Below are positions 54,477 through 64,000 of a DNA stretch of 64,000 nt, one piece after another. The stretch's first letter is position 1. Each line of letters starts with the position of its first letter. The stretch is taken from positions 62,001 to 126,000 of the forward strand of contig NZ_JARUXC010000010.1 in the NCBI RefSeq assembly GCF_030433855.1. Reading direction: 5' to 3'. The position numbers were made by a program, and so were the translations under genes. Origin of the DNA: Agreia sp. PsM10. Its GTDB lineage: Bacteria; Actinomycetota; Actinomycetes; Actinomycetales; Microbacteriaceae. The notes below the pieces were generated by a model that worked only from the letters and a program-made list of their open reading frames with translations, ran no database searches and was not told the DNA's origin.

Positions 54477-55670
54477 CTACTTGGTGATCTTCGTGACGGT
54501 ACCGGCACCGACGGTGCGGCCACCCTCACGGATCGCGAAGCCGAGGCCCTCTTCCATGGCGATGGGCTGGATCAGCTCGACGCTGATGTCAGTCGTGTCG
54601 CCGGGCATGACCATCTCGGTGCCCTCGGGGAGGGTGATGACGCCGGTCACGTCGGTGGTGCGGAAGTAGAACTGCGGGCGGTAGTTCGTGTAGAAGGGGT
54701 TGTGGCGGCCACCCTCATCCTTGGACAGGATGTAGGCGGTTCCGTCGAAACCGGTGTGCGGCGTGACCGAACCCGGCTTGACGATGACCTGGCCGCGCTC
54801 GACGTCCTCGCGCTTGGTGCCGCGAAGCAGCAGACCACAGTTCTCGCCGGCCCATGCCTCGTCGAGCTGCTTGTGGAACATCTCGATACCCGTGACCGTG
54901 GTCTTGACGGTCGGGCGGATGCCGACGATCTCGACCTCGGAGTTGATGGCGAGGGTTCCGCGCTCGGCGCGACCCGTGACGACGGTTCCACGACCGGTGA
55001 TCGTGAAGACGTCCTCGACGGGCATCAGGAAGGGCTTGTCCTTGTCGCGGACGGGCTCCGGGATGGAGTCGTCGACGGCCTGCATGAGTTCGAGGATCGA
55101 GTCGACCCACTTCTCGTCGCCCTCGAGGGCCTTGAGGCCGGAGACGCGCACGACGGGAGCGTTGTCGCCATCGAAGTCCTGGCTGGAGAGCAGCTCGCGA
55201 ACCTCGAGCTCGACGAGCTCCAGGATCTCCTCGTCGTCGACCATGTCGGACTTGTTGAGCGCGACCAGCAGGTAGGGAACGCCGACCTGCTTGGCGAGCA
55301 GAACGTGCTCGCGGGTCTGGGCCATCGGGCCGTCGGTTGCGGCGACCACGAGGATTGCGCCGTCCATCTGGGCAGCACCGGTGATCATGTTCTTGATGTA
55401 GTCAGCGTGACCCGGGGCGTCGACGTGAGCGTAGTGACGCTTCTCGGTCTCGTACTCGACGTGCGAGATGTTGATCGTGATACCGCGCTGGCGCTCTTCG
55501 GGAGCGGAGTCGATCGACGCGAAGTCGCGCTGAACGTTGGTCTTGGACGGGAACTTGTCGGCAAGGACCTTGGAGATCGCTGCAGTCAGCGTGGTCTTTC
55601 CGTGGTCGACGTGACCGATCGTTCCGATGTTTACGTGCGGCTTGGTCCGCTCGAACTTGGCCTTGGCCAC
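54477..55670 (-). CDS. tuf: Elongation factor Tu
   Basis: GTPase that delivers aminoacyl-tRNA to the ribosome. 397 residues. [14 protein letters not shown] (P-loop), DAPGHADY (switch II) and NKSDMVDD (G4; Ser in place of Cys as in other actinobacteria) are all present. Last gene of the str operon; the 133-bp gap before it may hold its own promoter. Confidence 0.99.
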   Translation of the reverse strand: MAKAKFERTKPHVNIGTIGHVDHGKTTLTAAISKVLADKFPSKTNVQRDFASIDSAPEERQRGITINISHVEYETEKRHYAHVDAPGHADYIKNMITGAAQMDGAILVVAATDGPMAQTREHVLLAKQVGVPYLLVALNKSDMVDDEEILELVELEVRELLSSQDFDGDNAPVVRVSGLKALEGDEKWVDSILELMQAVDDSIPEPVRDKDKPFLMPVEDVFTITGRGTVVTGRAERGTLAINSEVEIVGIRPTVKTTVTGIEMFHKQLDEAWAGENCGLLLRGTKREDVERGQVIVKPGSVTPHTGFDGTAYILSKDEGGRHNPFYTNYRPQFYFRTTDVTGVITLPEGTEMVMPGDTTDISVELIQPIAMEEGLGFAIREGGRTVGAGTVTKITK

Positions 55671-55748
55671 TGGGTCCTCCTCAGGACTCTCTTGCTCCGC
55701 ATCCGGACAGAAAACTACCGGGTGAAGAGCGGGGGTGTTTGTGTATTG

Positions 55749-55776
55749 ATGTTACGCGCTCCGGTGCTCGCAACAA
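55749..55776 (-). promoter_or_regulatory. Possible tuf promoter
   Basis: TTGTTG (55771-55776) and TAACAT (55749-55754) on the minus strand are 16 bp apart. They overlap a 9-bp dyad CCGGTGCTC/GAGCACCGG (55761-55769, 55781-55789). Spacing is a little short and the call is tentative. Confidence 0.35.
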
Positions 55777-55803
55777 TATTGAGCACCGGAACACGATACA
55801 GGA

Positions 55804-57918
55804 CTATTCGCCCTTGTTTTTGTTGATGATCTCTTCGGCGACAGCCTTGGGGACCTCGGCGTAGCTGTCGAAGGTCATCGAGTACACCGCGCGGCCCGAG
55901 GTCTTCGACCTCAGGTCACCGATGTATCCGAACATCTCCGAAAGCGGCACATGGGCACGGATGACCTTGATACCGGTCGCGTCCTCCATGGACTGGATCT
56001 GGCCACGGCGCGAGTTGAGGTCGCCGATGACGTCACCCATGTATTCCTCAGGGGTGCGCACCTCGACTGCCATCAACGGCTCAAGGATGACCGGGTCCGC
56101 CTTGCGGGCGGCTTCCTTGAACGCCATGGAACCAGCGATCTTGAACGCCATCTCCGAGGAGTCGACGTCGTGGAACTGGCCATCGAGCAGGGCTGCCTTG
56201 ACACCCACCATGGGGTAGCCGGCGAGAACGCCGACCTGCAGGGCATCCTGGATTCCGGCGTCGACCGAGGGGATGTACTCGCGCGGAACGCGACCACCGG
56301 TGACCTTGTTCTCGAACTCGTAGCTCTTCTCCGCGGTCACCTCCATGGGCTCGATCGAGATCTGCACCTTGGCGAACTGACCCGAACCACCGGTCTGCTT
56401 CTTGTGGGTGTAGTCGTGCTTCGGCACCAGGCGACGGATCGTCTCGCGGTACGCGACCTGGGGCTTGCCCACGTTGGCCTCGACGTTGAACTCGCGCTTC
56501 ATGCGGTCGACGAGGATGTCGAGGTGAAGCTCGCCCATTCCCTTGATGACCGTCTGGCCCGTGTCCTGGTTCTGCTCGGTGCGGAAGGTCGGGTCCTCTT
56601 CAGCGAGCTTCTGGATGGCGACACCCAGCTTCTCCTGGTCGGCCTTCGTCTTCGGCTCGATCGCGACCTCGATGACCGGGTCGGGGAACGTCATCGACTC
56701 GAGGACGACCTGGTGCTGCGAATCGCTCAGCGTGTCTCCCGTGGTCGTGTCCTTCAGACCGATGACCGCGTAGATGTGACCGGCGGTGACGGAGTCGACC
56801 GGGTTCTCCTTGTTCGCGTGCATCTGGAAGATCTTGCCGATGCGCTCCTTCTTGCCCTTGGTCGAGTTCATGATCTGTCCGCCCGACTCGAGCTGGCCCG
56901 AGTAGACGCGGATGTACGTGAGACGACCGAAGAACGGGTGCACCGCGACCTTGAACGCCAGCGCCGTGAAGGGCTCGTTGGCGTCGGGGTGACGCATCAC
57001 GACGACCTCTTCGTCACGCGCGTCGTGGGCCTCGGTGGCCGGAACGTCGAGCGGGGTGGGGAGGTAGTCGATGACGGCGTCGAGCATGGGCTGAACGCCG
57101 CGGTTCTTGAACGCGGAACCGCAGAGAACCGGGTAGATCTGGCTCGACACGGTGAGCTTGCGGATGGCGCCCTTGATCTCGGCGACGGTGAGCTCTTCGC
57201 CGGAGAAGAACTTCTCGAGCAGCACATCGTCGGTCTCGGCGACGGTCTCGAGAAGCAGCTGGCGGTACTCGTCAGCCTTGTCCTTGAGGTCGGCCGGGAT
57301 CTCTTCGATCTCGTACTTGGCGCCCATCTGGACGTCGCCCTTGGAGTCTCCGCGCCAGGTGAGCGCGCGCATCTCGACCAGGTCGACGACACCCTCGAAG
57401 CTCGACTCGGCGCCGATGGGCAGCTGGATGACCAGCGGCTTGGCTCCGAGGCGGTTGATGATGGTGTCGACCGTGTAGTAGAAGTCGGCTCCGAGCTTGT
57501 CCATCTTGTTGACGAAGCAGATGCGCGGAACGTCGTACTTGTCGGCCTGGCGCCAGACGGTCTCCGACTGGGGCTCGACGCCCTCTTTACCGTCGAAGAC
57601 GGCGACGGCACCGTCGAGCACGCGGAGCGAACGCTCCACCTCGACCGTGAAGTCGACGTGACCCGGGGTGTCGATGATGTTGATCTGGTTCTTGTTCCAG
57701 AAACAGGTCGTCGCAGCAGACGTGATGGTGATTCCACGCTCCTGCTCCTGCGCCATCCAGTCCATGGTGGCTGCACCATCGTGGACTTCACCGATCTTGT
57801 GCGTGATACCCGTGTAGAACAGGATGCGCTCGGTGGTGGTGGTCTTGCCGGCATCGATGTGAGCCATGATGCCGATATTGCGGACCTTGTTCAGGTCGGT
57901 GAGCACGTCCTGTGCCAC
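55804..57918 (-). CDS. fusA: Elongation factor G
   Basis: Translocase GTPase, 704 residues. [15 protein letters not shown] (P-loop), DTPGHVDFT (switch II) and [10 protein letters not shown] (G4) lie in domain I. Domain IV has [19 protein letters not shown]-like sequence ([16 protein letters not shown]), and the C-terminus ends EIINKNKGE. Between rpsG and tuf, the standard str order. Confidence 0.99.
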   Translation of the reverse strand: MAQDVLTDLNKVRNIGIMAHIDAGKTTTTERILFYTGITHKIGEVHDGAATMDWMAQEQERGITITSAATTCFWNKNQINIIDTPGHVDFTVEVERSLRVLDGAVAVFDGKEGVEPQSETVWRQADKYDVPRICFVNKMDKLGADFYYTVDTIINRLGAKPLVIQLPIGAESSFEGVVDLVEMRALTWRGDSKGDVQMGAKYEIEEIPADLKDKADEYRQLLLETVAETDDVLLEKFFSGEELTVAEIKGAIRKLTVSSQIYPVLCGSAFKNRGVQPMLDAVIDYLPTPLDVPATEAHDARDEEVVVMRHPDANEPFTALAFKVAVHPFFGRLTYIRVYSGQLESGGQIMNSTKGKKERIGKIFQMHANKENPVDSVTAGHIYAVIGLKDTTTGDTLSDSQHQVVLESMTFPDPVIEVAIEPKTKADQEKLGVAIQKLAEEDPTFRTEQNQDTGQTVIKGMGELHLDILVDRMKREFNVEANVGKPQVAYRETIRRLVPKHDYTHKKQTGGSGQFAKVQISIEPMEVTAEKSYEFENKVTGGRVPREYIPSVDAGIQDALQVGVLAGYPMVGVKAALLDGQFHDVDSSEMAFKIAGSMAFKEAARKADPVILEPLMAVEVRTPEEYMGDVIGDLNSRRGQIQSMEDATGIKVIRAHVPLSEMFGYIGDLRSKTSGRAVYSMTFDSYAEVPKAVAEEIINKNKGE

Positions 57919-58016
57919 AGATTGCCTCCGGTTGTTTACTAAGGGGTTTGTCGAACGTCAGGCAGGAATCGAGTCGCGCGGCCCGCGGATGCGGACCGCA
58001 CGACTCGACACGCTTT

Positions 58017-58487
58017 CTACCAGCGGTAGTGAGCGAATGCCTTGTTCGACTCGGCCATCTTGTGCGTGTCTTCGCGGCGCTTGACCGCGGCGCCGAGGCC
58101 GTTCGATGCGTCGAGGATCTCGTTGGTGAGACGCTCGGTCATGGTCTTCTCGCGACGGCTCTTCGCGTAGCTCGTGAGCCAGCGGAGGGCCAGGGTGTTG
58201 GCGCGGTGGGGCTTGACCTCGACGGGGACCTGGTAGGTCGATCCGCCGACGCGGCGCGAACGCACCTCGAGGGTCGGACGCACGTTGTCGAGTGCCTTCT
58301 TCAGGGTCACGACGGCGTCGGCGCCGTTCTTGGCGGCGACTCCTTCGAGTGCGTCGTAGACGATGCGCTCGGCAAGGCCCTTCTTGCCGTCAAGAAGGAT
58401 CTTGTTGACGAGCTGGCTGACGATGGGGGCTCCGTAGACCGGGTCCGCGATGACGGGACGCTTCGGTGCTGGTCCTTTGCGAGGCAT
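58017..58487 (-). CDS. rpsG: 30S ribosomal protein S7
   Basis: Organises the head of the small subunit. 156 residues, the normal length. [19 protein letters not shown] and [15 protein letters not shown] are conserved, and it ends [12 protein letters not shown]. Start overlaps the rpsL stop (TAATG). Confidence 0.98.
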   Translation of the reverse strand: MPRKGPAPKRPVIADPVYGAPIVSQLVNKILLDGKKGLAERIVYDALEGVAAKNGADAVVTLKKALDNVRPTLEVRSRRVGGSTYQVPVEVKPHRANTLALRWLTSYAKSRREKTMTERLTNEILDASNGLGAAVKRREDTHKMAESNKAFAHYRW

Positions 58488-58861
58488 TACTTCTTGTCCT
58501 TCTTCGCGCCGTAGAGGCTACGGGCTTGCTTGCGGCCCTTGACGGCCTGGGTGTCCAGGGCGCCGCGGACGATCTTGTAACGGACACCGGGCAGGTCTTT
58601 GACACGACCGCCGCGCACGAGCACCATCGAGTGCTCCTGCAGGTTGTGGCCCTCGCCGGGAATGTAGGCGGTGACCTCGGTGCCGTTCGACAGCTTGACG
58701 CGGGCGACCTTGCGGAGAGCCGAGTTGGGCTTCTTGGGCGTGGTCGTGTAGACGCGGGTGCAGACGCCGCGCTGCTGCGGGTTGGCCTTCAGGGCCGGCG
58801 TCTTGGTCTTGGTGACCTTCGGAGTCCGGCCCTTGCGGACCAGCTGCTGAATGGTTGGCAC
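58487..58861 (-). CDS. rpsL: 30S ribosomal protein S12
   Basis: Decoding-fidelity protein, 124 residues from GTG 58861 with a GGAG site upstream. Lys at the streptomycin positions is wild type (KKPNSALRK for Lys43, [10 protein letters not shown] for Lys88), so a streptomycin-sensitive allele is expected. First gene of the str operon. Confidence 0.98.
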   Translation of the reverse strand: MPTIQQLVRKGRTPKVTKTKTPALKANPQQRGVCTRVYTTTPKKPNSALRKVARVKLSNGTEVTAYIPGEGHNLQEHSMVLVRGGRVKDLPGVRYKIVRGALDTQAVKGRKQARSLYGAKKDKK

Positions 58862-59173
58862 TACTTCTCCTATTTTCTGCTGCACGGTGACAGCTTGCTT
58901 TCGCGTAGCAATCGGCGGCACCCGGCTTGCGGGATTCTCTCCGATGTTCCTGTGGACCCACCGTCCGTACACGCGGACGCATGCGGATTCTTGATGGTGG
59001 GTATGCCGTGGGAGCTGGCCCCAGAGAGGACCGGCCCTTGCCTTGCCTCAGACTGGTCTGGCGCAAGAGTCTCGCCTCGAACGGATCCGGGGCGAAAAGT
59101 GGGCATGCAAGAATGCACACGCCCGGGCAATATTAGCCCCAACCACGGCCTTCGGTCAAGCGAGCGCCACCGC
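58862..59173 (-). promoter_or_regulatory. str operon leader (about 260 nt) and promoter
   Basis: The 312-bp stretch between rpsL and the next gene holds no ORF that looks real. A strong promoter at 59130-59159 would start transcription near 59123. The leader has no obvious hairpin of note but is long enough for control. Confidence 0.6.
59130..59159 (-). promoter_or_regulatory. str operon promoter
   Basis: TTGACC (59154-59159) and TAATAT (59130-59135) on the minus strand, 18 bp apart. Both boxes are close to the sigma-70 consensus; it is the best promoter match in the window. Confidence 0.82.
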
Positions 59174-60373
59174 TCAGAACGGCAGCACCGATGACGTGAA
59201 CTGGACGGCTCCGTCGACCACCGAGACGGTGCCGATCGGCCGGTAATTGGAGATGGTCGTGCCCGACGGCCCGGAGCGTCCCGCGCCGTCGACGGAGTCC
59301 GCCACGACGTCGAGCGTGCCACCCGTCTCCGTGGTGACCGACCAGCCGTTCTGGGCCCATCCGCCGAACGAATACGTGGGACGCACCGTCAGAGTCCAGC
59401 GGATGTTGGAGTACGTCACGCCGTCCTGCGCGCGTGCCTCGAACCCGCAGTTGTCGGGCTTCAGGCTCTGCTGGGCCACGCATCCGTCGACATAGGCGTC
59501 GACGGCGGCCTGCGCGGCGGCGACTCCAGCCTCGGTGAGCGTCGTCGTGACCGCCGCCGTCGCGACGCTTCCCGCCGCGCTGTCGGACAGTCCGACGACG
59601 CTGGCCGTGGCGGGCACGGCGTCGAACAGCTCGTCGTCGTCGACCACCGACACCTCGTAGTCGCCGGGGAAGGCACGCAGGGTGGTGCCGTCGGCCTCGT
59701 CGACGGCATCGCCGTCGATCTCGACAGACAGACCCGCCGGCCCCTGCACCTGCACGTCGACGACTCCGAGCGACAGGGGCTCGAGCTGCCAGGTGTCGAA
59801 GACGATGAACGACTTTCCGCTCTTCGAGAGCGTGAATTCCTGCGTGTAGCTCGTTCCGCCCTGTGTGATCTTGGCGGTGACCGTCGACGTGTCTCCGGTC
59901 GTCTTCGGCTTTCCGACGGAGAAGTCGGTGATGTGGTTCGCCGACGACGTGTACGCCTCGTCGGTGAGGAGCCCCGACGGCTTCTCGCCCATCACGGCGA
60001 GGGCGGCCTCCGCCCTGCCGTCGACGAGGTCTTGCAGGAACTCGTCGACCTGACTGTCCGGCGCCAACGACGAGGAGATCGACGCGCCGGCGACCGCGAG
60101 ACCGGCACCGCCGAGGACGACGACGGCGGCCGCGATGGAGATGCCGACGATGAGCCCCGTGCGCGACCTCCGCCTCGGCTGCTGGGGCGGATGCGCGGAC
60201 GACGGCTGAACGAACTGCGATGGCGGAACGAACTGCGGCTGGTACTGCGGCGCTCCCGGGTAGGCGGGCGCGGAACCCGCAGGTCCGACGGTCGGAGGAA
60301 GCGGCGGCACCGGCGGCACCGGCGGCACTGCCGAGGCGCCCTCGGGCACAGGGGGAAGGCTGGCATCTGACAT
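59174..60373 (-). CDS. Membrane-anchored protein with proline-rich N-terminus, function unknown
   Basis: Protein of 399 residues. Residues 1-65 are Pro/Val/Ala-rich repeats (VPPVPPVPPLPP), probably cytoplasmic. A basic stretch (QQPRRRSRTG) then leads into one membrane helix (about 73-95). The remaining ~300 residues are predicted outside the cell: a mixed alpha/beta region (TDFSVGKPKTTGD, TAKITQGG) of a kind seen in actinobacterial surface proteins, and a Cys pair (DGCVAQ, DNCGFE). No known domain is certain. Confidence 0.72.
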   Translation of the reverse strand: MSDASLPPVPEGASAVPPVPPVPPLPPTVGPAGSAPAYPGAPQYQPQFVPPSQFVQPSSAHPPQQPRRRSRTGLIVGISIAAAVVVLGGAGLAVAGASISSSLAPDSQVDEFLQDLVDGRAEAALAVMGEKPSGLLTDEAYTSSANHITDFSVGKPKTTGDTSTVTAKITQGGTSYTQEFTLSKSGKSFIVFDTWQLEPLSLGVVDVQVQGPAGLSVEIDGDAVDEADGTTLRAFPGDYEVSVVDDDELFDAVPATASVVGLSDSAAGSVATAAVTTTLTEAGVAAAQAAVDAYVDGCVAQQSLKPDNCGFEARAQDGVTYSNIRWTLTVRPTYSFGGWAQNGWSVTTETGGTLDVVADSVDGAGRSGPSGTTISNYRPIGTVSVVDGAVQFTSSVLPF

Positions 60374-60457
60374 CGAGGGCTCCTCCGTTCGAATCCCGGA
60401 TGTCCATCCAAGCAGAGATCGTCCCCCGCGGGCGTTGCCGTCTGCGCGCCGCAGGCC

Positions 60458-60928
60458 TCAGTCCTTCTCCCACGGCCAGGATGCGCCGCCGCCACCGGCA
60501 GCCAGCAGGCCCAGTCCCATGGCCGAGACGAAGGCGGCTGCCACCACGACGAGCGTGTAGGGCGTGGGCGCCTGCGCCGCGATGGCCAGGAGAAGCGAGA
60601 CGGGCCTGCCCGTGGCCACGAACTGCAGGATGCCGAGGACGGCCAGCTGCACGGCGACCGCTCCGAGGGCGAGGACGATCGACGCCCCCAGCAGCGTGCC
60701 CGCTCCCCTGGTCGTCATGGTCGACCACCGCGGCGCCGCGAGCGCGACGAAGACGGCGAGTGCGCTCACCCCGATCGAGACGGGCACGACGATCGGCCCC
60801 ACACTGCGATCGCCCACCACATCGGTCTCGGTCAGCAGACTGACGAATCCCCAGCCGGCCACGACGAGGGCCACGAACAGCGCCGTCGCGAAGACCGATC
60901 GGCCGTATCGCAGACCCGGGCCCGGCAT
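60458..60928 (-). CDS. Four-helix membrane protein, function unknown
   Basis: Protein of 156 residues starting at ATG 60928 with a weak ribosome site. Four hydrophobic segments are predicted (e.g. SVFATALFVALVVAGWGFV and PYTLVVVAAAFVSAMGLG), with a Gly-rich C-terminus ending PWEKD. It starts 6 nt after the stop of the upstream membrane-protein gene, suggesting co-expression. No family was recognised. Confidence 0.65.
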   Translation of the reverse strand: MPGPGLRYGRSVFATALFVALVVAGWGFVSLLTETDVVGDRSVGPIVVPVSIGVSALAVFVALAAPRWSTMTTRGAGTLLGASIVLALGAVAVQLAVLGILQFVATGRPVSLLLAIAAQAPTPYTLVVVAAAFVSAMGLGLLAAGGGGASWPWEKD

Positions 60929-60933
60929 GGCGG

Positions 60934-61902
60934 CTACCAGGCCGGCGATCCCTGCGGCGCGGAGGCCGGTGCCTCGGCGGCCGCCCTGTCGTACTCGGCC
61001 CTCGCGGCCTGGTTGCGCTCCTTGACCTTGCGACCGCGCGAGGCGACCCAGGCACCGGTCCACACGGAGACCTCGCGGGCGACGATGGCGGCCGCCAGCG
61101 GCAGCGGGTCCATCAGGAGCGACCGCAGGAACTCGCCGAGCTCGCCCGAGCTCATGGTCCAGCCCTGCACGGCGAGGTACGCGCCCACGATCGATCCCGC
61201 ATAGACGATCGCCGCCACGACGAAACCGCCGATGATGTAGGCCCACCAGCCCGCACGGTTGAGAATCAGCACGAGGAGGATGAACGCGATCGCGAAGAAC
61301 ACGACCGGAACGATGAACGCGAAGTTGACCAGGAACCGGGTGAGGGTCGCGGCGGCGTTGTCGACCGACGGATTGAAGACGAAGGACAGGGCGGCCACAG
61401 CGGCGTAGACCACGGCGAATGCGACCGTGCCGAGCAGGGCGATGACCGTGCCGAAGAGGCGGTTGCCTCGTCTGGCGGGCTGTGCGGGCTGGGCCGTGTA
61501 GCCGGGCGGCGGAGTCGCCGAGTAGATCTCGCCGCCCGGAAGGCCGGGCGGAACCGACGGGGCCGGAGGGCTGCCTGCGCCCTCGTGCTGCTGCGCGAGC
61601 GGCGCGCCCGTCATGTGCGGGTTCATGGGAGGAACGGTCGTGCGGACCACATACGGATTCGAGCCGTCGGGCTCCCGGTTCTCGGCGGGGCTGGTCCAGC
61701 CGGTCGACTCGCGGGGGCCGGTCTCCGTGTTCGCGGTGTGCACGACGACGGGCTCGAGCGTTCCCGGCTCGACGGTCGACGGTTCGGCGACGACGAACGG
61801 CGTGTCGGGGTCGGCCTGCGGCTCGGGTCGGGATTCGCGCGGCTCGGATTCGTGGCCGTTCGAACGCTGCGGGTCGCGATCGGGATCGTTGTTCGTGCTC
61901 AT
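60934..61902 (-). CDS. Membrane protein with disordered N-terminal half, function unknown
   Basis: Protein of 322 residues from ATG 61902; an in-frame ATG at 61959 would add 19. The first ~145 residues are acidic then Pro-rich and predicted disordered. Three membrane helices follow (starting LFGTVIALLGTVAFAVVYAA), and then a region (PLPLAAAIVAREVSVWTGAW) that may be a fourth. The tail is basic and Ala-rich. It sits between the four-helix protein and the FHA gene. Confidence 0.65.
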   Translation of the reverse strand: MSTNNDPDRDPQRSNGHESEPRESRPEPQADPDTPFVVAEPSTVEPGTLEPVVVHTANTETGPRESTGWTSPAENREPDGSNPYVVRTTVPPMNPHMTGAPLAQQHEGAGSPPAPSVPPGLPGGEIYSATPPPGYTAQPAQPARRGNRLFGTVIALLGTVAFAVVYAAVAALSFVFNPSVDNAAATLTRFLVNFAFIVPVVFFAIAFILLVLILNRAGWWAYIIGGFVVAAIVYAGSIVGAYLAVQGWTMSSGELGEFLRSLLMDPLPLAAAIVAREVSVWTGAWVASRGRKVKERNQAARAEYDRAAAEAPASAPQGSPAW

Positions 61903-61955
61903 AAGGCCATCCTGCCCGTCGGGGAGGTGCTTGGCCAGCAGGCGCGGCGCACGTG

Positions 61956-62429
61956 TCACCGCACGGTGAACGACTGCCGCCCGATGCGCACGACCGCGCC
62001 CGCCCGGGCGGCATACCTCTGCCCGGGCCGCAGATCGACGGCAGGCATGCCCGGCTGCTCGATGGTCGTTCCGTTGCCCGAACCGAGATCCTCGATCCAG
62101 AGGCCGTCGCGGTCGATCTCGAATCGGGCGTGGACCTTCGACACCGATCTGCCCGGGTCGTCGATACGCACCAGCTGGAGCGCGGACTCCCCACCGACGC
62201 CCTGGGGCGCCCGTCCGATGATGCCGGCTCCCGTGACGGTCACCTCCCGGCCCGTGCCGAAGTCGAGGAGATACGACACCGGGGCGGTCGGGCGCACGGG
62301 CTCATCCGCCGAAACGGGCCACGGCTCGACGAACGGGATGCGCGCGGAACGCGCATCCCACAGCCCGCCGGGCGTCGACGCGGGGAACGGGGGCAGCTCG
62401 GGCTCAGCCACGACGCGCTCCCCCGCCAT
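61956..62429 (-). CDS. FHA-domain protein
   Basis: Protein of 157 residues with a forkhead-associated domain in its C-terminal half, which binds phosphothreonine peptides. Conserved FHA features are present: GIIGRAPQ, SVSKVHARFE (Ser and His of the binding site) and DLGSGNGTTIE. The N-terminal ~65 residues are Pro/Glu-rich. It overlaps the transglutaminase-like gene by 26 nt, so the two are coupled. Such FHA proteins in actinobacteria are usually targets of Ser/Thr kinases. Confidence 0.85.
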   Translation of the reverse strand: MAGERVVAEPELPPFPASTPGGLWDARSARIPFVEPWPVSADEPVRPTAPVSYLLDFGTGREVTVTGAGIIGRAPQGVGGESALQLVRIDDPGRSVSKVHARFEIDRDGLWIEDLGSGNGTTIEQPGMPAVDLRPGQRYAARAGAVVRIGRQSFTVR

Positions 62430-64000
62430 CGGCGGCGCGCCGGTTCGACGCGAGCGATCGCGTGCGGACCGCGGCGCGAATGCGCTGCCATCGCGAGAAC
62501 TCCTTCGCCCACAGGGCGCGCACGACCGCGACGTCCGACCAGTACCGATCGGCCTCTGTGAAGTCCGTGCGGTCGTCGGCGAACACGGCCGTGTCGGCTC
62601 GGCGCGCGAGCGTGTCGAGCCCTGCGACGCCGACGGCCCGTGCGGCCTCCAGCCTGGTGGCCGCGGGCGGCACGTCGTAGCCGTAGTCGAGACCCGCGTC
62701 GACCAGCTCCTGCCAGCCTCCGGCGATGCGGGAGGCGGCATCCGATCGCCGCCGACGACGACGCCGGCGAGCCAGCTTCGCGGCGCCGACGGCGATCACC
62801 GGCGCGCAGACGACCAGGAGCAGCAGTCCGACGATCCCCACGACGCGCACGATGCCGAGCACGGCCGGCCAGAACGCGTCGGGATCGTCTGCCTGCTTCT
62901 CGTCGGCCTCGGGTCGGTTCGGCTCCACGGGAGTGTCGTCGGCCGCGGGCGGCGGCGGGATGACGACCTGCGGCCTCGACACCTGCTGCGCCGCATCCGG
63001 AAGCTGCTCTGGAATGGCCCTGTCGTCGGGCGTCGGCTCGAGCGCGACCCATCCGTAGCCGGCGAGGTCGACCTCGACCCAGGCCGAGACGTCTGCCCCG
63101 GTCACGGTGGTCGACCCGGCCGGGGGTGCGAAGCCCATCACGACGCGGGCGGGAAAGCCCAGCTCGCCGGCCATGAGCGCGACGGTCGCGGCGTACTGCT
63201 CGGCGTCGCCCAGCATGAGCGGAGCCGTGAGGAGCTCGGTGATGCGGTCGGCGGCGTGGCCCGATCGAGAGTAGGGCCGATCGGGGTCGGTGCCGTGGCT
63301 GATATAGCCGGATGCGCGGATCGCCTGGACGACGGCCGCCAGCTTCTCGCCGGGTTCGTCGAGCCCGGCGGTGTCGTCGGCGACCGCCGCGGCAACCGCC
63401 TCCGGCACGTTGCGCGGCTCGGGAACCGATGCGTCGCCCGGTGCGGCCGCCAGCAGCTCGTCGTCGTCGGGTGCGGGAGGAACGATCGAATCGACGGTGT
63501 AGGTGTCGCCCTCCTGCACTCCGCCGAGCACGGCCCCCGTCGACGTGGTGCGGTTGTAGAAGAACTCGTCGGCCAGCTGGGAGGCCCGGGGCCCGCCGAA
63601 TTCGATGCTCTCGGCGTCTCCCACCAGGGGGAGCCAGACCCCGCGGTAGCCGGACACCGAGATCGTCGCCGCGACGGGTGACCCTGTCTCGCCGGTTCTG
63701 TCGATCGTGGAGGGGACCCGGGCGAAGAAGCCCGAGGCACCCGTCGAGGAGGCGTCGCCCACGCTGTAGACCACGCCGTCGTAGGTGTCGAGCGCCGCAA
63801 GACGGATGCGCGCACCGTCGGGCAGTCCGGCGACCTCGAAGAGCGGTGATGCGGCGGCTTCGGCACTGAAGTAGGAGCGGAAGCCGCTGAGGGGACTCGC
63901 ATAGTCGCGCGGATCGAACGGCCTCTCGACGGCGGACCGCACCACCTCGCGCGGCCCCTGCGGGGCGAGGGCCCCGGCGCCCGCGACCCCCGCGGCGACG
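62404..64000 (-). CDS. Transglutaminase-like membrane protein without catalytic residues, 5' part missing
   Basis: At least 531 residues visible; the frame is open to the right end of the window, where a hydrophobic stretch suggests earlier membrane helices. It matches the transglutaminase-like family of actinobacterial membrane proteins found with FHA genes. In the core the motif expected as GYCEQFAA reads GDAEQYAATVAL, so the nucleophilic Cys is Ala. The expected DxHAWVEV reads DVSAWVEV, so His is Ser. A membrane helix lies near FWPAVLGIVRVVGIVGLLLL, followed by an Arg-rich turn (RRRRRRRR) and a cytoplasmic tail. Probably a binding or structural pseudoenzyme. Confidence 0.82.
   Translation of the reverse strand, partial: VAAGVAGAGALAPQGPREVVRSAVERPFDPRDYASPLSGFRSYFSAEAAASPLFEVAGLPDGARIRLAALDTYDGVVYSVGDASSTGASGFFARVPSTIDRTGETGSPVAATISVSGYRGVWLPLVGDAESIEFGGPRASQLADEFFYNRTTSTGAVLGGVQEGDTYTVDSIVPPAPDDDELLAAAPGDASVPEPRNVPEAVAAAVADDTAGLDEPGEKLAAVVQAIRASGYISHGTDPDRPYSRSGHAADRITELLTAPLMLGDAEQYAATVALMAGELGFPARVVMGFAPPAGSTTVTGADVSAWVEVDLAGYGWVALEPTPDDRAIPEQLPDAAQQVSRPQVVIPPPPAADDTPVEPNRPEADEKQADDPDAFWPAVLGIVRVVGIVGLLLLVVCAPVIAVGAAKLARRRRRRRRSDAASRIAGGWQELVDAGLDYGYDVPPAATRLEAARAVGVAGLDTLARRADTAVFADDRTDFTEADRYWSDVAVVRALWAKEFSRWQRIRAAVRTRSLASNRRAADGGGARRG

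Noticed and set aside
55951-57942. Open frame of 663 codons on the plus strand opposite fusA
   Set aside because: It is the antisense shadow of EF-G in a high-GC genome: no motif, no ribosome site, and composition typical of the reverse frame.

Overview
The window is a high-GC, gene-dense actinobacterial chromosome segment. Gene order and protein sequences point to the family Microbacteriaceae (an inference; the genus cannot be read from the sequence). No rRNA, tRNA, CRISPR array, prophage or insertion sequence was found. Most genes lie on the minus strand in tightly coupled operons with ATGA, GTGA or TAATG junctions.

Layout. 1-4636: end of a branched-chain amino acid ABC transporter (livM, livG, livF), a lipoprotein, and a convergent periplasmic-type binding protein. 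4777-8489: RarD-like permease, groES under a CIRCE promoter, a THUMP-like methyltransferase and two small DUF4190-type membrane proteins. 8500-15334 (minus): glmS, acpS, two alanine racemase-type genes, then tsaE, tsaB, rimI and tsaD, joining cell-wall precursor supply to tRNA t6A synthesis. 15383-19649: coaA, an SDR oxidoreductase, glmM, rpsI and rplM. 19860-23963: truA and the alpha-operon genes rplQ, rpoA, rpsK, rpsM, rpmJ and infA, without rpsD. 24131-30669: an unusual lipid/isoprenoid-type gene set (UbiA prenyltransferase, PEP-utilising enzyme, CDP-alcohol phosphatidyltransferase, GNAT-like protein, CTP-dependent lipid kinase, CDP-archaeol-synthase-like protein) plus two small genes. 30675-38374: a complete mannitol PTS locus with its own HPr and Enzyme I and a divergent PRD regulator. 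38378-39068: repeats around a GIY-YIG nuclease gene. 39085-51796: map, adk, secY and the spc and S10 ribosomal operons, without rpsN. 52204-54334: topoisomerase IB, an antitoxin-like protein and a fructosamine-kinase-like protein. 54477-58861: the str operon (rpsL, rpsG, fusA, tuf). 59174-64000: membrane and FHA proteins ending in a truncated transglutaminase-like protein.

Two points stand out. First, the adjacent alanine racemase genes have lost complementary halves of the active site: one keeps the PLP lysine but lacks the catalytic tyrosine, and the other keeps the tyrosine but lacks the lysine. Because this enzyme builds its active site across a dimer interface, an obligate heterodimer is a natural hypothesis. 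Second, the 24-30 kb gene set contains the same enzyme classes as archaeal-type ether lipid synthesis and sits in a 15-kb block that separates map from infA, genes that are usually adjacent. Function in both cases is inference from motifs; no database search was possible.
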